Positions 33,959 through 41,764 of a stretch of 64,000 nt of DNA are shown here, one piece after another. The notes under the pieces were generated by a model that saw only the letters and a list, made by a program, of their open reading frames with translations, was not told the origin of the DNA and did not search any database. Position numbers and translations under genes: made by a program. Position 1 is the first letter of the stretch; every line of letters begins with the position of its first letter. Source of the DNA: Actinomadura violacea (GTDB lineage Bacteria; Actinomycetota; Actinomycetes; Streptosporangiales; Streptosporangiaceae); the NCBI RefSeq assembly GCF_017573465.1, contig NZ_JAGEPF010000015.1, positions 1 through 64,000 on the forward strand. The letters are read 5' to 3'.

Positions 33959-34651
33959 TCAGATCCAGCCCTCCAGGGACGCCATGAAGCCGTCGAGGTC
34001 GTCGCGGTGCACGCAGTGGCCGGTGCCCTCGACCCGCGTCACGGTGAAGCCCTTCGCGCGCAGGCCGGTGGCGAGGTCGTCCGGCACCAGGCGCGGGTCG
34101 CCCGCGGCCTGCACCAGCGACGGCACGACCGGCCGGTCCGGGATCATGTCCACCGCCTCGCCCAGCCACCCGGCCGCGGCGACGTCCCAGCGCGCGTACC
34201 CGTCCAGCTCGGCGGCGATGTCCTCGTCGGCCCACTTCGGGCACATCTTCCGGACCTGCTCGGCCGTGGCCCGCTTGGTGAACGCGGCGAACTCCTCGAG
34301 GTTCGGATTCGCGTCGCCGCCGATCTTCCACGCGGGGTCGCTGTAGACGGCCTTCGCGGGACGCAGTTCCACCGCGACCAGCGACAGCGACAGGGCGCCG
34401 AGGGAGTGGCCGATGGCGACGTCCGCGCCGGCCGGAAGCGACTCCACCAGGTCGGCGGCGAACAGTTCGGGGGAGTACTCGGCGGCGTGCGGGCTCTCCC
34501 CGTGGCCGCGCAGGTCCGGCATGAGGACGCGGTAGCCGCGGGCGGCGAGCAGCGGCGCGACGCGGCACCAGGTGCCGGCGGACGCCATGATGCCGTGGAT
34601 CAGCACGGCGGTCCGGTCGCCGGAGCCGGTCTCGTGGACCTTCAGTTTCAC
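33959..34651 (-). CDS. Alpha/beta hydrolase
   Basis: A 230-residue alpha/beta hydrolase. The oxyanion segment is VLIHGIMASAGTW (near residue 20), the nucleophile Ser is in AIGHSLGALS (near 83), and the catalytic His is in GTGHCVH (near 215). It lies 22 bp after the MFS gene in the same operon, so it may process a compound taken up or exported by that transporter. The operon is read from the divergent region controlled by LacI. Confidence 0.88.
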   Translation of the reverse strand: MKLKVHETGSGDRTAVLIHGIMASAGTWCRVAPLLAARGYRVLMPDLRGHGESPHAAEYSPELFAADLVESLPAGADVAIGHSLGALSLSLVAVELRPAKAVYSDPAWKIGGDANPNLEEFAAFTKRATAEQVRKMCPKWADEDIAAELDGYARWDVAAAGWLGEAVDMIPDRPVVPSLVQAAGDPRLVPDDLATGLRAKGFTVTRVEGTGHCVHRDDLDGFMASLEGWI

Positions 34652-34673
34652 GGGGTCTTCCTTTCCGAGGGGT

Positions 34674-35951
34674 TCAGCGGACGCTCTTGACCGGGAGGAT
34701 CGAGAGCGCCGCCGCGACGGCGAGGACCGCCGCGACGATGTAGAGCGCGGGGTAGCCGCCCGGGGTGCTGATGATCGCGGACGCGACGAACGGGGCGATG
34801 ATCTGGGGTCCGGCGTTGGCGATGTTGAGCACGCCCATGTCGCGGGCTGCGTCCTCGCCGCGCGGCAGCACGAGCGTGACCATCGCGGTGTCGACGGCCA
34901 TGTAGACGCCGAAGAACAGGCCGTCGACCGCCATGAAGACGACCATGGTCGTCCAGTGCGGGGACAGCAGCGGCATCAGCAGCGCGGCGGCCATGCCCGC
35001 GCTGGCGACGAAGACGAACGTCTTGCGGCGGTCCAGCCGGTCCGACAGCGGCCCGCCGATCACGGTGGTCACCACCGAGGTCGCGGCGCCGATGAGGGTG
35101 AGGAGGGCGACGCCGTCCGCGCCCTTCATGCCGTGCGGCAGCCCGATGTGGTCTTCGAGCATGTACAGCAGGTAGCCGGTCACGCAGAAGTAGGAGAGGA
35201 TCATGAGCGCGCGTCCGGCGAACACCCACCTGAAGTCGTGGACGCGCAGCGCCGACAGGAACGAGGCCAGGTCGCGCCGCAGCGAGGAGCCGTCGGCGGC
35301 GCGCGCGGGCAGCTCGTCCGGACGCGGGTCGTGGGTCAGCGTCGCCAGCAGCACCGCCGCGAGGACCAGCAGGGCGCCGAGCGTCGTGTACCCCCAGGCG
35401 ACGGCGTGCGTGAACCGGCCGGCCACGACGATCCCGACGAGCAGCCCGAGGGTGGTGCCGGCGCCCGCCATCGCCGACGCGGTGCCGCGCCGGTCGGGCC
35501 GCACGCGGTCGGGCACGATCGCGGTCAGCGCCGCCTGGTAGATGTTGCCCATCCCCTGGACGAGGCACCAGCCGACGACCAGCAGCGCGATCGTGCCCGC
35601 GTTCCCGAGCGCGACCGCGAACGCCAGCGCGAGCAGCGCGCCGCCGAGCAGGAACGGGTTCCGGCGGCCGAACCGGGAGCGGCTGCGGTCCGACAGCGCG
35701 CCGCCGATCGGGTTGAGCAGCGTCGCGAAGGCCGCCCCGATCCCGGTGACGAGGCCGAGCAGCGCGACCTTGTGCGCCTTGTCGATGTGCTCGACCTGGG
35801 TCGGCAGCAGGATGCTCGCCACCCCGCCGTACAGGGAGAACAGCATGAGGTTGCCGGTGAGGAGCAGTGGCATCAGGCCGCGTTGAGACCGTGCCGCGCC
35901 GGACTCCGCGCCCGCGTGCGCGCGGGGGGCCGCGCCGGTCCCGGCGCTCAC
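34674..35951 (-). CDS. MFS transporter
   Basis: A 425-residue, 12-span major-facilitator protein. The cytoplasmic loop between spans 2 and 3 (GGALSDRSRSRFGRRNP) and its second-half partner (GGPLSDRLDRRKT) are clear. Its GTG start at 35951 overlaps the stop of a 16-codon leader peptide (GTGA), which fixes the start. The substrate is unknown. It forms an operon with an alpha/beta hydrolase and is divergent from a LacI regulator gene. Confidence 0.88.
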   Translation of the reverse strand: MSAGTGAAPRAHAGAESGAARSQRGLMPLLLTGNLMLFSLYGGVASILLPTQVEHIDKAHKVALLGLVTGIGAAFATLLNPIGGALSDRSRSRFGRRNPFLLGGALLALAFAVALGNAGTIALLVVGWCLVQGMGNIYQAALTAIVPDRVRPDRRGTASAMAGAGTTLGLLVGIVVAGRFTHAVAWGYTTLGALLVLAAVLLATLTHDPRPDELPARAADGSSLRRDLASFLSALRVHDFRWVFAGRALMILSYFCVTGYLLYMLEDHIGLPHGMKGADGVALLTLIGAATSVVTTVIGGPLSDRLDRRKTFVFVASAGMAAALLMPLLSPHWTTMVVFMAVDGLFFGVYMAVDTAMVTLVLPRGEDAARDMGVLNIANAGPQIIAPFVASAIISTPGGYPALYIVAAVLAVAAALSILPVKSVR

Positions 35952-35998
35952 CGGACGGTCCCGTGCACGGCCGCGGCGCGGCGGTCGGTGGGGTGCAT
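35948..35998 (-). CDS. Leader peptide upstream of the MFS gene
   Basis: A 16-residue reading frame (MHPTDRRAAAVHGTVR) starts at ATG 35998 with GAGGAG five bases before it, a better ribosome site than that of the MFS gene itself. Its TGA (35950-35948) overlaps the MFS GTG in a GTGA junction. This arrangement indicates translational coupling. The peptide has no hydrophobic segment and no obvious regulatory run of one amino acid. Confidence 0.55.
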   Translation of the reverse strand: MHPTDRRAAAVHGTVR

Positions 35999-36032
35999 GG
36001 GGGCTCCTCGGGGGATCGGTGACGCGAGTCAC

Positions 36033-36079
36033 TTATACGTATAAATTCTGTATAGCACTCCTTTCCTGGCGCAGGTCAA
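36033..36079 (-). promoter_or_regulatory. LacI-type operator TTATACGTATAA with leftward promoter
   Basis: The perfect 12-bp palindrome TTATACGTATAA (36033-36044) has the central CG typical of LacI-family operators. On the minus strand a TTGACC (36079-36074) and TATACA (36054-36049), 19 bp apart, precede it, so the operator falls on the start of transcription of the leader/MFS/hydrolase operon. The divergent LacI gene starts 73 bp to the right. Confidence 0.6.
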
Positions 36080-36116
36080 GGCGGGGCCGCGCCGGACTGT
36101 GCGGGAGAATGCGGGC

Positions 36117-37151
36117 ATGGCGCCCGACACCGGTGACCCGGCCCCCTCCGGACGCCCGGCCACCAGCGTCGACGTCGCCCGGCTGGCCGGGGTGTCCCAG
36201 GCGACCGTGTCGTACGTGCTGAACGACGCCCCGGGCGTGACGATCAGCGAGGCGACCCGGGCGCGGGTGCGCGCCGCCGCCGAGGAGCTCGGCTACGCGC
36301 CCGACGCCTCGGCGCGCACGCTGCGCACCGGCCGCAGCGACATCGTGCTGATGCCGCTGCTGGCCGCCCCCATCGGCACGCTGGTTTTGAGCCTGCTGAA
36401 CGAGCTCGTCGAGCGGCTGCGCGAGCACGGGCTCACGCTCGCCCTCTATGGGGACGCGCGGTCGCGGGGAGTGGTCGCGGCCCGCGACTGGACGCGCTGG
36501 CGGCCCGCCGCCGTCGTGGTGGAGGCGCACCGGCTCACCGCCGCGTCCGTCCGCCGCCTCCACGACGCGGGATGCGCAACAGTGGTCGGGCTGGGTGCGG
36601 AGCCGTCGCCGCTCGTCCCGACGATGGTCATCGACGACGGCGAGATCGGCGCCGCCGCCGCCCGCCACCTGCTCGGCCGGGGCCGCCGAAACCTCGCGGC
36701 CGTCGTGCCGGCCGAGCGCGGCCTGGACGCCTTCGGTGAACGCCGCCTCGGCGGCGTGACCGCGGCGGCGCAGGCGGCGGGCGCCGCCGTGCGCTGCGTC
36801 GACCTGCCCTTCGACGAGGACGCCGCCGCCCGCCTCGCCGCCGGGTGGGCCGCCGGCGGCGCGCGCCCCGACGGCGTGTTCGCCTACAACGACGAGTACG
36901 CCATGCTGCTGATGCGGGCCCTGCAGGACGCGGGCCTCGACGTCCCCGGCGACATCTCGGTCGTCGGCGCCGACGACCTGCCGCTGGGCCGGTTCCTGCG
37001 GCCCCGGCTCAGCACGGTGCGGGTCGCGGGCGACGTCACCGCGGCGGGCCTCGCCGAGCGGCTGGCCCGCATGGTGGCCGAGCGCGAGCGCGACCCCGCC
37101 GTCACCGTCTCGCTCACCCGCGTCGAAATGGTGCCGCGCGAGTCGTCCTGA
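36117..37151 (+). CDS. LacI-family transcriptional regulator
   Basis: A 344-residue LacI repressor. The DNA-binding domain is at about residues 15-65 (TSVDVARLAGVSQATVSYVL), with the hinge helix near residue 65, followed by a periplasmic-binding-like effector domain (VFAYNDEYAMLLMRALQDAG; VPGDISVVGADD). The ATG at 36117 follows GGGAG; a GTG at 36099 is the alternative. A LacI-type palindrome lies between it and the MFS operon, which is its likely target. Confidence 0.92.
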   Translation: MAPDTGDPAPSGRPATSVDVARLAGVSQATVSYVLNDAPGVTISEATRARVRAAAEELGYAPDASARTLRTGRSDIVLMPLLAAPIGTLVLSLLNELVERLREHGLTLALYGDARSRGVVAARDWTRWRPAAVVVEAHRLTAASVRRLHDAGCATVVGLGAEPSPLVPTMVIDDGEIGAAAARHLLGRGRRNLAAVVPAERGLDAFGERRLGGVTAAAQAAGAAVRCVDLPFDEDAAARLAAGWAAGGARPDGVFAYNDEYAMLLMRALQDAGLDVPGDISVVGADDLPLGRFLRPRLSTVRVAGDVTAAGLAERLARMVAERERDPAVTVSLTRVEMVPRESS

Positions 37152-37208
37152 GGCCGGTAAGGTAGTGGGTTTCGCCGTCCACCCCCTCGCCTCTGGAGGT
37201 CCTCCGGC

Positions 37209-39212
37209 ATGCCCGCCGAACCGCCGATCCTCGCCGCCGAGCGCGCCCATCTGGCCGAGTCCCGCGCCGCGCTGCGCCGGATGCGCGAGCACGCGGAGTC
37301 ATTGTCCGCCGACGTCGCGGCGGACTGGGTGTCCAAGCAGTTCCTGGAGACGCTGCTCGACCAGCGGGTCGCGGCGCTCGCCGACCATCCCGACACCCCG
37401 CTGTTCTTCGGGCGGATGGACCGCGACGGCGAGGACGGCCCCGACCTGCCCGCCGTCATGTACGTCGGGCGGCGGCACGTCCACGACGGCGACGAGGGCC
37501 GCCCGCTGGTGCTGGACTGGCGCGCCCCGGTGGCGCGGGCGTTCTACCAGGCGGGCCCGGCCGAGCCGATGGGCTGGCGGCTGCGGCGCCGCTTCGGGTT
37601 CCAGGGCGGCGAGCTGACCGCCTTCGAGGACGAGCCGCTCGACGGCGGCGCCGAGATCGGCCCGTCGCGGATCCTGACCGAGGAGATCGAGCGGCCCCGC
37701 ACCGGCCCGATGCGCGACATCGTCGCGACCATCCAGCCGGAGCAGGACGTGATCGTCCGCGCCGACCTGCCCCGGACCGTCTGCGTGCAGGGCGCTCCGG
37801 GCACCGGGAAGACCGCGGTCGGCCTGCACCGCGCCGCCTACCTGCTGTTCACCCACCGGGAGCGGCTGTCGCGGTCCGGGGTCCTGATCGTCGGCCCGAA
37901 CCGGGCGTTCCTCGCCTACATCTCCGCGGTGCTGCCCGCGCTCGGCGAGGTCCGCGTCGAGCAGGCCACCATCGACGACCTGCTCGGCGCGCCGCTGGGG
38001 GAGGAGCCCGCTGCGGTGTCGGCCGCCAAGGGCGAGGCGCGGATGGCCGATGTGCTGCGCAAGGCGCTGTGGCTGCACGTCCGCAAGCCGGAGGAGGGCC
38101 TGGTCGTTACGCGCGGCGTCGCCCGCTACCGGCTCGCCGACCACGAGGTGCGGGAGATCGCGGCGGGGCTGCGCGGCACCACCCGCTACGGCAGCGGGCG
38201 CGCCGCGTTCGCGCAGCGGCTCGCCCACCAGATCCTCGTCCGGATGGAGCAGCGCGGCGAGGCCCCCGACGACCGCGTCCAGGACCAGGTCGCCCGCAGC
38301 AAGCCGGTCAAGCAGCTGCTCGACCAGGTCTGGCCCAAGCTCACGCCCGAGCAGGTCCTGTACCGGCTGCTGTCGGACGCCGACTTCCTGCGCGCCGCCG
38401 CCAAGGGCGTCCTCGACGAGGACGAGCAGGCCGCCCTGCTGTGGGCCAAGCCGGCCCGCTCGCACCGCTCGGTGAAGTGGACCGCCGCCGACCGGGCGCT
38501 GATGGACGAGCTGAACGACCTCATCGAGCGGACCGCGTCCCTCGGGCACCTGGTCGTGGACGAGGCGCAGGACCTGTCGGCGATGCAGCTGCGCGCCCTC
38601 GGCCGCCGCTGCGGCACCGGCTCGGCGACCGTCCTCGGCGACCTCGCGCAGGGGACGACGGCGTGGTCCGCGCGGTCATGGAAGGAGGTGCTGTCGCATC
38701 TCGGACAGGACGGCGAGGTCACCGAGCTGACCCTCGGCTTCCGCGTCCCCGGGACCGTCCTGGACTACGCCGCCCGGCTGCTGCCGCACGTCGCGCCCGA
38801 GCTGGAGAGGCCGCGGTCGCTGCGCGCCGGCGCCGGGGCGCTGGACGTGCGCCGCGTGCCCGACGTGGTGACCGCGACGGTGGAGGCGGCGCGGGAGGCC
38901 CTCGCCCGGGCCGGCTCGATCGGGCTGATCGTGCCGGACGCGCTGGCGGCCGCGCACGCGGCGGCGCTGGCGGAGGCCGGGCTGGACGCCGCGCTGCTCG
39001 GGCCGGAGTCCGACGGCACCGCGCGGCTGCTGGTCGTCCCGGCGACGCTGGCCAAGGGCCTGGAGTACGACCACGTCATCGTGGTCGAGCCCGCCGTGAT
39101 CGCCGCCGCCGAGGCGCGCGGCCTGGCGCGGCTGTACGTGGTGCTGACCCGCGCGGTGACCTCGCTGACGGTCCTGCACGCACGCGACCTCCCCGCCGAG
39201 CTGGCCCCCTGA
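37209..39212 (+). CDS. HelD-like UvrD-family helicase/ATPase
   Basis: A 667-residue superfamily 1 ATPase of the HelD type, which in Bacillus and actinobacteria removes stalled RNA polymerase from DNA. The N-terminal coiled-coil-rich arm (AERAHLAESRAALRRMREHAE) is present, as are Walker A APGTGKTAV near residue 198, DEAQDLSAMQ (motif II) near 455, and VVPATLAKGLEYDHVIVVEP (motif V region) near 600. No rifamycin-associated element was found in the 57-bp gap upstream, so it cannot be called the rifampicin-linked HelR. A TAAGGT -10-like element is at 37158-37163. Confidence 0.85.
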   Translation: MPAEPPILAAERAHLAESRAALRRMREHAESLSADVAADWVSKQFLETLLDQRVAALADHPDTPLFFGRMDRDGEDGPDLPAVMYVGRRHVHDGDEGRPLVLDWRAPVARAFYQAGPAEPMGWRLRRRFGFQGGELTAFEDEPLDGGAEIGPSRILTEEIERPRTGPMRDIVATIQPEQDVIVRADLPRTVCVQGAPGTGKTAVGLHRAAYLLFTHRERLSRSGVLIVGPNRAFLAYISAVLPALGEVRVEQATIDDLLGAPLGEEPAAVSAAKGEARMADVLRKALWLHVRKPEEGLVVTRGVARYRLADHEVREIAAGLRGTTRYGSGRAAFAQRLAHQILVRMEQRGEAPDDRVQDQVARSKPVKQLLDQVWPKLTPEQVLYRLLSDADFLRAAAKGVLDEDEQAALLWAKPARSHRSVKWTAADRALMDELNDLIERTASLGHLVVDEAQDLSAMQLRALGRRCGTGSATVLGDLAQGTTAWSARSWKEVLSHLGQDGEVTELTLGFRVPGTVLDYAARLLPHVAPELERPRSLRAGAGALDVRRVPDVVTATVEAAREALARAGSIGLIVPDALAAAHAAALAEAGLDAALLGPESDGTARLLVVPATLAKGLEYDHVIVVEPAVIAAAEARGLARLYVVLTRAVTSLTVLHARDLPAELAP

Positions 39213-39273
39213 CCGCGGCGGGACCGCCGCCGCGCCCGTCCGTACCCACCGCCCTCGCCGAGGAGAACCGTCC

Positions 39274-40167
39274 ATGACCGTCCCGCCGCTGTTCACCGAG
39301 ACCGTCGAGCTGCCCGCGGCGCCGCCGTTCGACCTGGCCGCCGCGCTCGGCTTCATGTGCGGCTTCGCGCCGACCGCCGGTGAGCAGTCGACCGACGGCG
39401 GGACGCTCACCAGGGCGCTGCGCGCCGCCGGCCGGACGGTCGCCGCCCAGGTCGTCCAGGCGGGCGACGGTGTGCGCGCGACCCTGCACGCCGCCGAGCC
39501 GCTCACCGGCGACGTCGTCGGCGCCGCCGCCGATCGCATCGCGTTCCAGCTCAGCCTCGACGACGACCTCACCGGCTTCTACGCGATCGGGAGGAAGGAC
39601 CTCGCCTTCGCGCCCGTCCTCGACCGGCTGCACGGCTACCACCAGGTGAAGTTCCCGACCCCGCTGGAGAACCTGGTGTGGGCGATCCTGTCGCAGCGCG
39701 CGCCGCAGGCCGCCGCCACGCGCGGCAAGCACGCCCTGCGGGACGAGTTCGGCGACCGGATCACCGTGGACGGCGCGGAGTACGCCGCGTTCCCCGACAT
39801 CGACCAGCTGGTCACCCTGCCCGAGGAGCGGATCGCCGAGCTCGTCGGGAACCAGCGCAAGGGCCGCTACCTGCACGGGGCGCTGCACGCCTGGCACGGG
39901 ACGGACGAGGAGTTCCTGCGGACCGGCCCGTACGGCGAGGTCAAGGAGTTCCTGCTGTCCCTGCCCGGGATCGGCGCGTGGTCGGCGAACTTCATCCTGA
40001 TCAGGGGCCTCGGCCGCATGGACGAGACGCCGCTGGAGAAGGCGCTGCGCGGCGCCGCGTCCCGCGCCTACGGCCGGTCCCTGTCCGACGACGAACTGCA
40101 GCGGATCGCCGCCGGCTACGGCCCGTGGCAGGGCTACTGGGCGCACTACCTGCGCGCGGCCTCCTGA
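39274..40167 (+). CDS. DNA-3-methyladenine glycosylase family protein (AlkA-like)
   Basis: A 297-residue helix-hairpin-helix DNA glycosylase-type protein that would remove alkylated bases. The conserved QRAPQAAATR stretch is near residue 143 and the HhH motif LPGIGAWSANFILIRG is near residue 230. In AlkA the catalytic Asp follows the HhH by about 11 residues; here the nearby segment is MDETPLEKAL, with Glu or Lys at the expected place. The catalytic Asp may be moved or lost. The 3' end overlaps the convergent TetR gene by 22 bp. Confidence 0.78.
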   Translation: MTVPPLFTETVELPAAPPFDLAAALGFMCGFAPTAGEQSTDGGTLTRALRAAGRTVAAQVVQAGDGVRATLHAAEPLTGDVVGAAADRIAFQLSLDDDLTGFYAIGRKDLAFAPVLDRLHGYHQVKFPTPLENLVWAILSQRAPQAAATRGKHALRDEFGDRITVDGAEYAAFPDIDQLVTLPEERIAELVGNQRKGRYLHGALHAWHGTDEEFLRTGPYGEVKEFLLSLPGIGAWSANFILIRGLGRMDETPLEKALRGAASRAYGRSLSDDELQRIAAGYGPWQGYWAHYLRAAS

Positions 40168-40742
40168 TCCGTCGTCGCGTCCTGCGGCCGCAGGCCGTCG
40201 AAGGCGATCCGGAGGACGTCGTCGCTGCCGCCGGCCCGCCCGGCGGCGTAGGAGATCCCGGCCAGCAGCGCGGTGACCTCGGCCGGGCCGATGTCGGGGC
40301 GGACGGCCCCGGCCCGCTGCGCCGGCTCCAGCAGGGCGCCGATCGCGTCCCGGACGTCCGGTCCGGTGCGTCCGGTGGCCCTCCGGGCGTCGACGCCGGC
40401 CTCGGCCAGCGCCTCGGTGAGGGCCTGCTTGGTCGCCGCCTGGGAGACGACGCGGGCGAAGAAGCGGTAGAACGCCTCGCCGGGGTCGGGGGCCGACGCG
40501 AGCTCGCGGGCCTCGCCGGCCAGCCGCTCCAGCAGTGCGACGAGCACCGCCTCCAGCAGCGACTCCTTGGTGGGGAAGTGCCGGAACACCGTGCCGATCC
40601 CCACTCCGGCGCGGCGCGCGACCTCCTCGGTCGAGGCGGAGGTGCCCTGCTCGGCGAACACGTCCTCGGCCGCGGCGAGGACCTTGGCGCGGTTGCGCAG
40701 GGCGTCGGCGCGCAGCGGCCTCCCGGACGGGCTCGTCGTCAT
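40146..40742 (-). CDS. TetR-family transcriptional regulator
   Basis: A 198-residue TetR protein. The HTH is at about residues 15-60 (AEDVFAEQGTSASTEEVARR, then AGVGIGTVFRHFPTKESL). The start ATG 40742 has GGGAAGG upstream; an in-frame start at 40802 would run through its own operators. It is divergent from two tandem SnoaL-like genes, and two similar GGAGY-N4-ACTCC sites lie in the gap, so it probably represses both. Confidence 0.92.
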   Translation of the reverse strand: MTTSPSGRPLRADALRNRAKVLAAAEDVFAEQGTSASTEEVARRAGVGIGTVFRHFPTKESLLEAVLVALLERLAGEARELASAPDPGEAFYRFFARVVSQAATKQALTEALAEAGVDARRATGRTGPDVRDAIGALLEPAQRAGAVRPDIGPAEVTALLAGISYAAGRAGGSDDVLRIAFDGLRPQDATTDQEAARR

Positions 40743-40755
40743 CGCGGCCTTCCCG

Positions 40756-40806
40756 TTGACAAGTGGAGTAGCGACTCCGTATTTTCGGATGCGGAGCAGC
40801 AACTCC
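40756..40806 (+). promoter_or_regulatory. Promoter and two TetR-type operators for the SnoaL genes
   Basis: TTGACA at 40756-40761 and TATTTT at 40780-40785 are 18 bp apart, a good rightward promoter. Two inverted repeats, GGAGT-AGCG-ACTCC (40765-40778) and GGAGC-AGCA-ACTCC (40793-40806), are centred 28 bp apart. The first lies in the -35/-10 spacer. Together they suggest repression by the adjacent TetR. Confidence 0.65.
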
Positions 40807-40825
40807 GATTGTACGGGAGAGACTC

Positions 40826-41224
40826 ATGTCCGAGTTCGCCACCCCGCGCGCCGTCTTCCAGCGGCTGATCGACGGGGTGACCGCGCGGCGGCCCGACGGG
40901 CTGCCGCAGCTGTACGCCGAGGACGCGGTGGTCGTGCACCCGTTCGCCTACCCGGCGTCCCGGCTGGAGGGGCGCGAGGCGCTGCGCGAGCACTTCGCGC
41001 GGCTGCCGGCCCTCCCGGTGGAGATGACGGCCCGCAACGTGGTCGTCCACCAGACCGCCGACCCCGAGGTGATCGTGGCCGAGTTCGAGTACGCGGGCCG
41101 CAACACCGACACCGGCCGCGACTTCGTCGTGCCCAACATCTTCGTCATGCGGATCCGGGACGGGCGCATCGTCGAGTCCCGCGACTACGCCCACCACCAG
41201 GCGTTCGAGGAGGCGATGGCATGA
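40826..41224 (+). CDS. SnoaL-like / NTF2-fold protein
   Basis: A 132-residue protein with the NTF2/SnoaL-like fold: a conical alpha+beta barrel with the usual TPRAVFQRLIDGV helix, LYAEDAVVVHPFAYP and a C-terminal IRDGRIVESRDY strand. Such proteins are small cyclases, isomerases or ligand-binding proteins; the active-site residues are not clear. GGGAGAG precedes the ATG at 40826. Its TGA overlaps the ATG of a second, related gene. Confidence 0.85.
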   Translation: MSEFATPRAVFQRLIDGVTARRPDGLPQLYAEDAVVVHPFAYPASRLEGREALREHFARLPALPVEMTARNVVVHQTADPEVIVAEFEYAGRNTDTGRDFVVPNIFVMRIRDGRIVESRDYAHHQAFEEAMA

Positions 41225-41629
41225 CCGCCCCGACGCCGCGCGAGGTGTTCGCGCGGCTGAGCGCCGGCATCTCCGAGGGCCGCTGGAGCGAGCTGGCGGA
41301 CCTCTACGCCGAGGACGCCGTGGCCGGCCAGCCGTTCGCGCTGCCGCCCGCCCCGCCGCACCTGGAGGGCCGGGCGGTCATCGGCGAGCACTTCCGGAGG
41401 GCGGGCGAGGGGCCGCTCCGGTTGCGCGAGGAACGTCGTGGTGCACGAGACCGGCGACCCGGAGGTGATCATCGTCGAGTTCGACTACGAGGGCCGCATC
41501 GCCACCACCGGTCACGGGTTCCGCGTTCCGAACATCCAGATGCTGCGCGTCCGGGACGGCCTGATCGTCGAGACGCGCGACTACCACGACCACCGCGGCC
41601 TCGCCCGCGCCTTCGCCGCCCGCGCCTAG
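41221..41629 (+). pseudogene. Second SnoaL-like gene, frameshifted
   Basis: The ATG at 41221 overlaps the stop of the first SnoaL gene, and the first about 67 codons read as a clear paralogue (TPREVFARLSAGISEGRW, LYAEDAV, LEGRAVIGEHF). Around 41424-41428 the paralogue continues in another frame as ARNVVVHETGDPEVII, running to TAG 41627-41629 (LIVETRDYHDH). Comparing the two copies, a CG dinucleotide appears to be missing in the GCGCG run at 41424-41428. It is therefore a broken gene, unless the shift is a sequencing error or is read through by frameshifting. Confidence 0.8.
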
Positions 41630-41653
41630 CCCGCGCCCAGCGGGCGTGGACGG

Positions 41654-41711
41654 TTGACCGACCCCCGTGCCGGTTCCTAGGGTGGACGGGCCATACCGAC
41701 CGGTTGGTATG
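41654..41711 (+). promoter_or_regulatory. Promoter and near-perfect 20-bp operator before the acyl-CoA dehydrogenase pair
   Basis: TTGACC (41654-41659) and TAGGGT (41678-41683), 18 bp apart, form a strong actinobacterial promoter. Immediately downstream, CATACCGACCGGTTGGTATG (41692-41711) is a 20-bp palindrome with one mismatched pair, centred on ACCGGT. TetR-family regulators of acyl-CoA metabolism bind sites of this type. The site would block transcription initiation. Confidence 0.6.
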
Positions 41712-41764
41712 TTCGTTCGCGGTGGCCCGTTCGCCACCCTGCACCCCGCGCGGAGGTTCGCCCT

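Noticed and set aside
31634..34651. FAD oxidoreductase, SDR and hydrolase genes as a natural-product biosynthetic cluster
   Set aside because: There is no core synthase, carrier protein or tailoring set, and the genes lie in separate transcription units.
37152..37208. Rifamycin-associated element upstream of the HelD-like gene
   Set aside because: No long inverted repeat of the kind reported for helR genes is present in the 57-bp gap, so the HelR assignment was not made.
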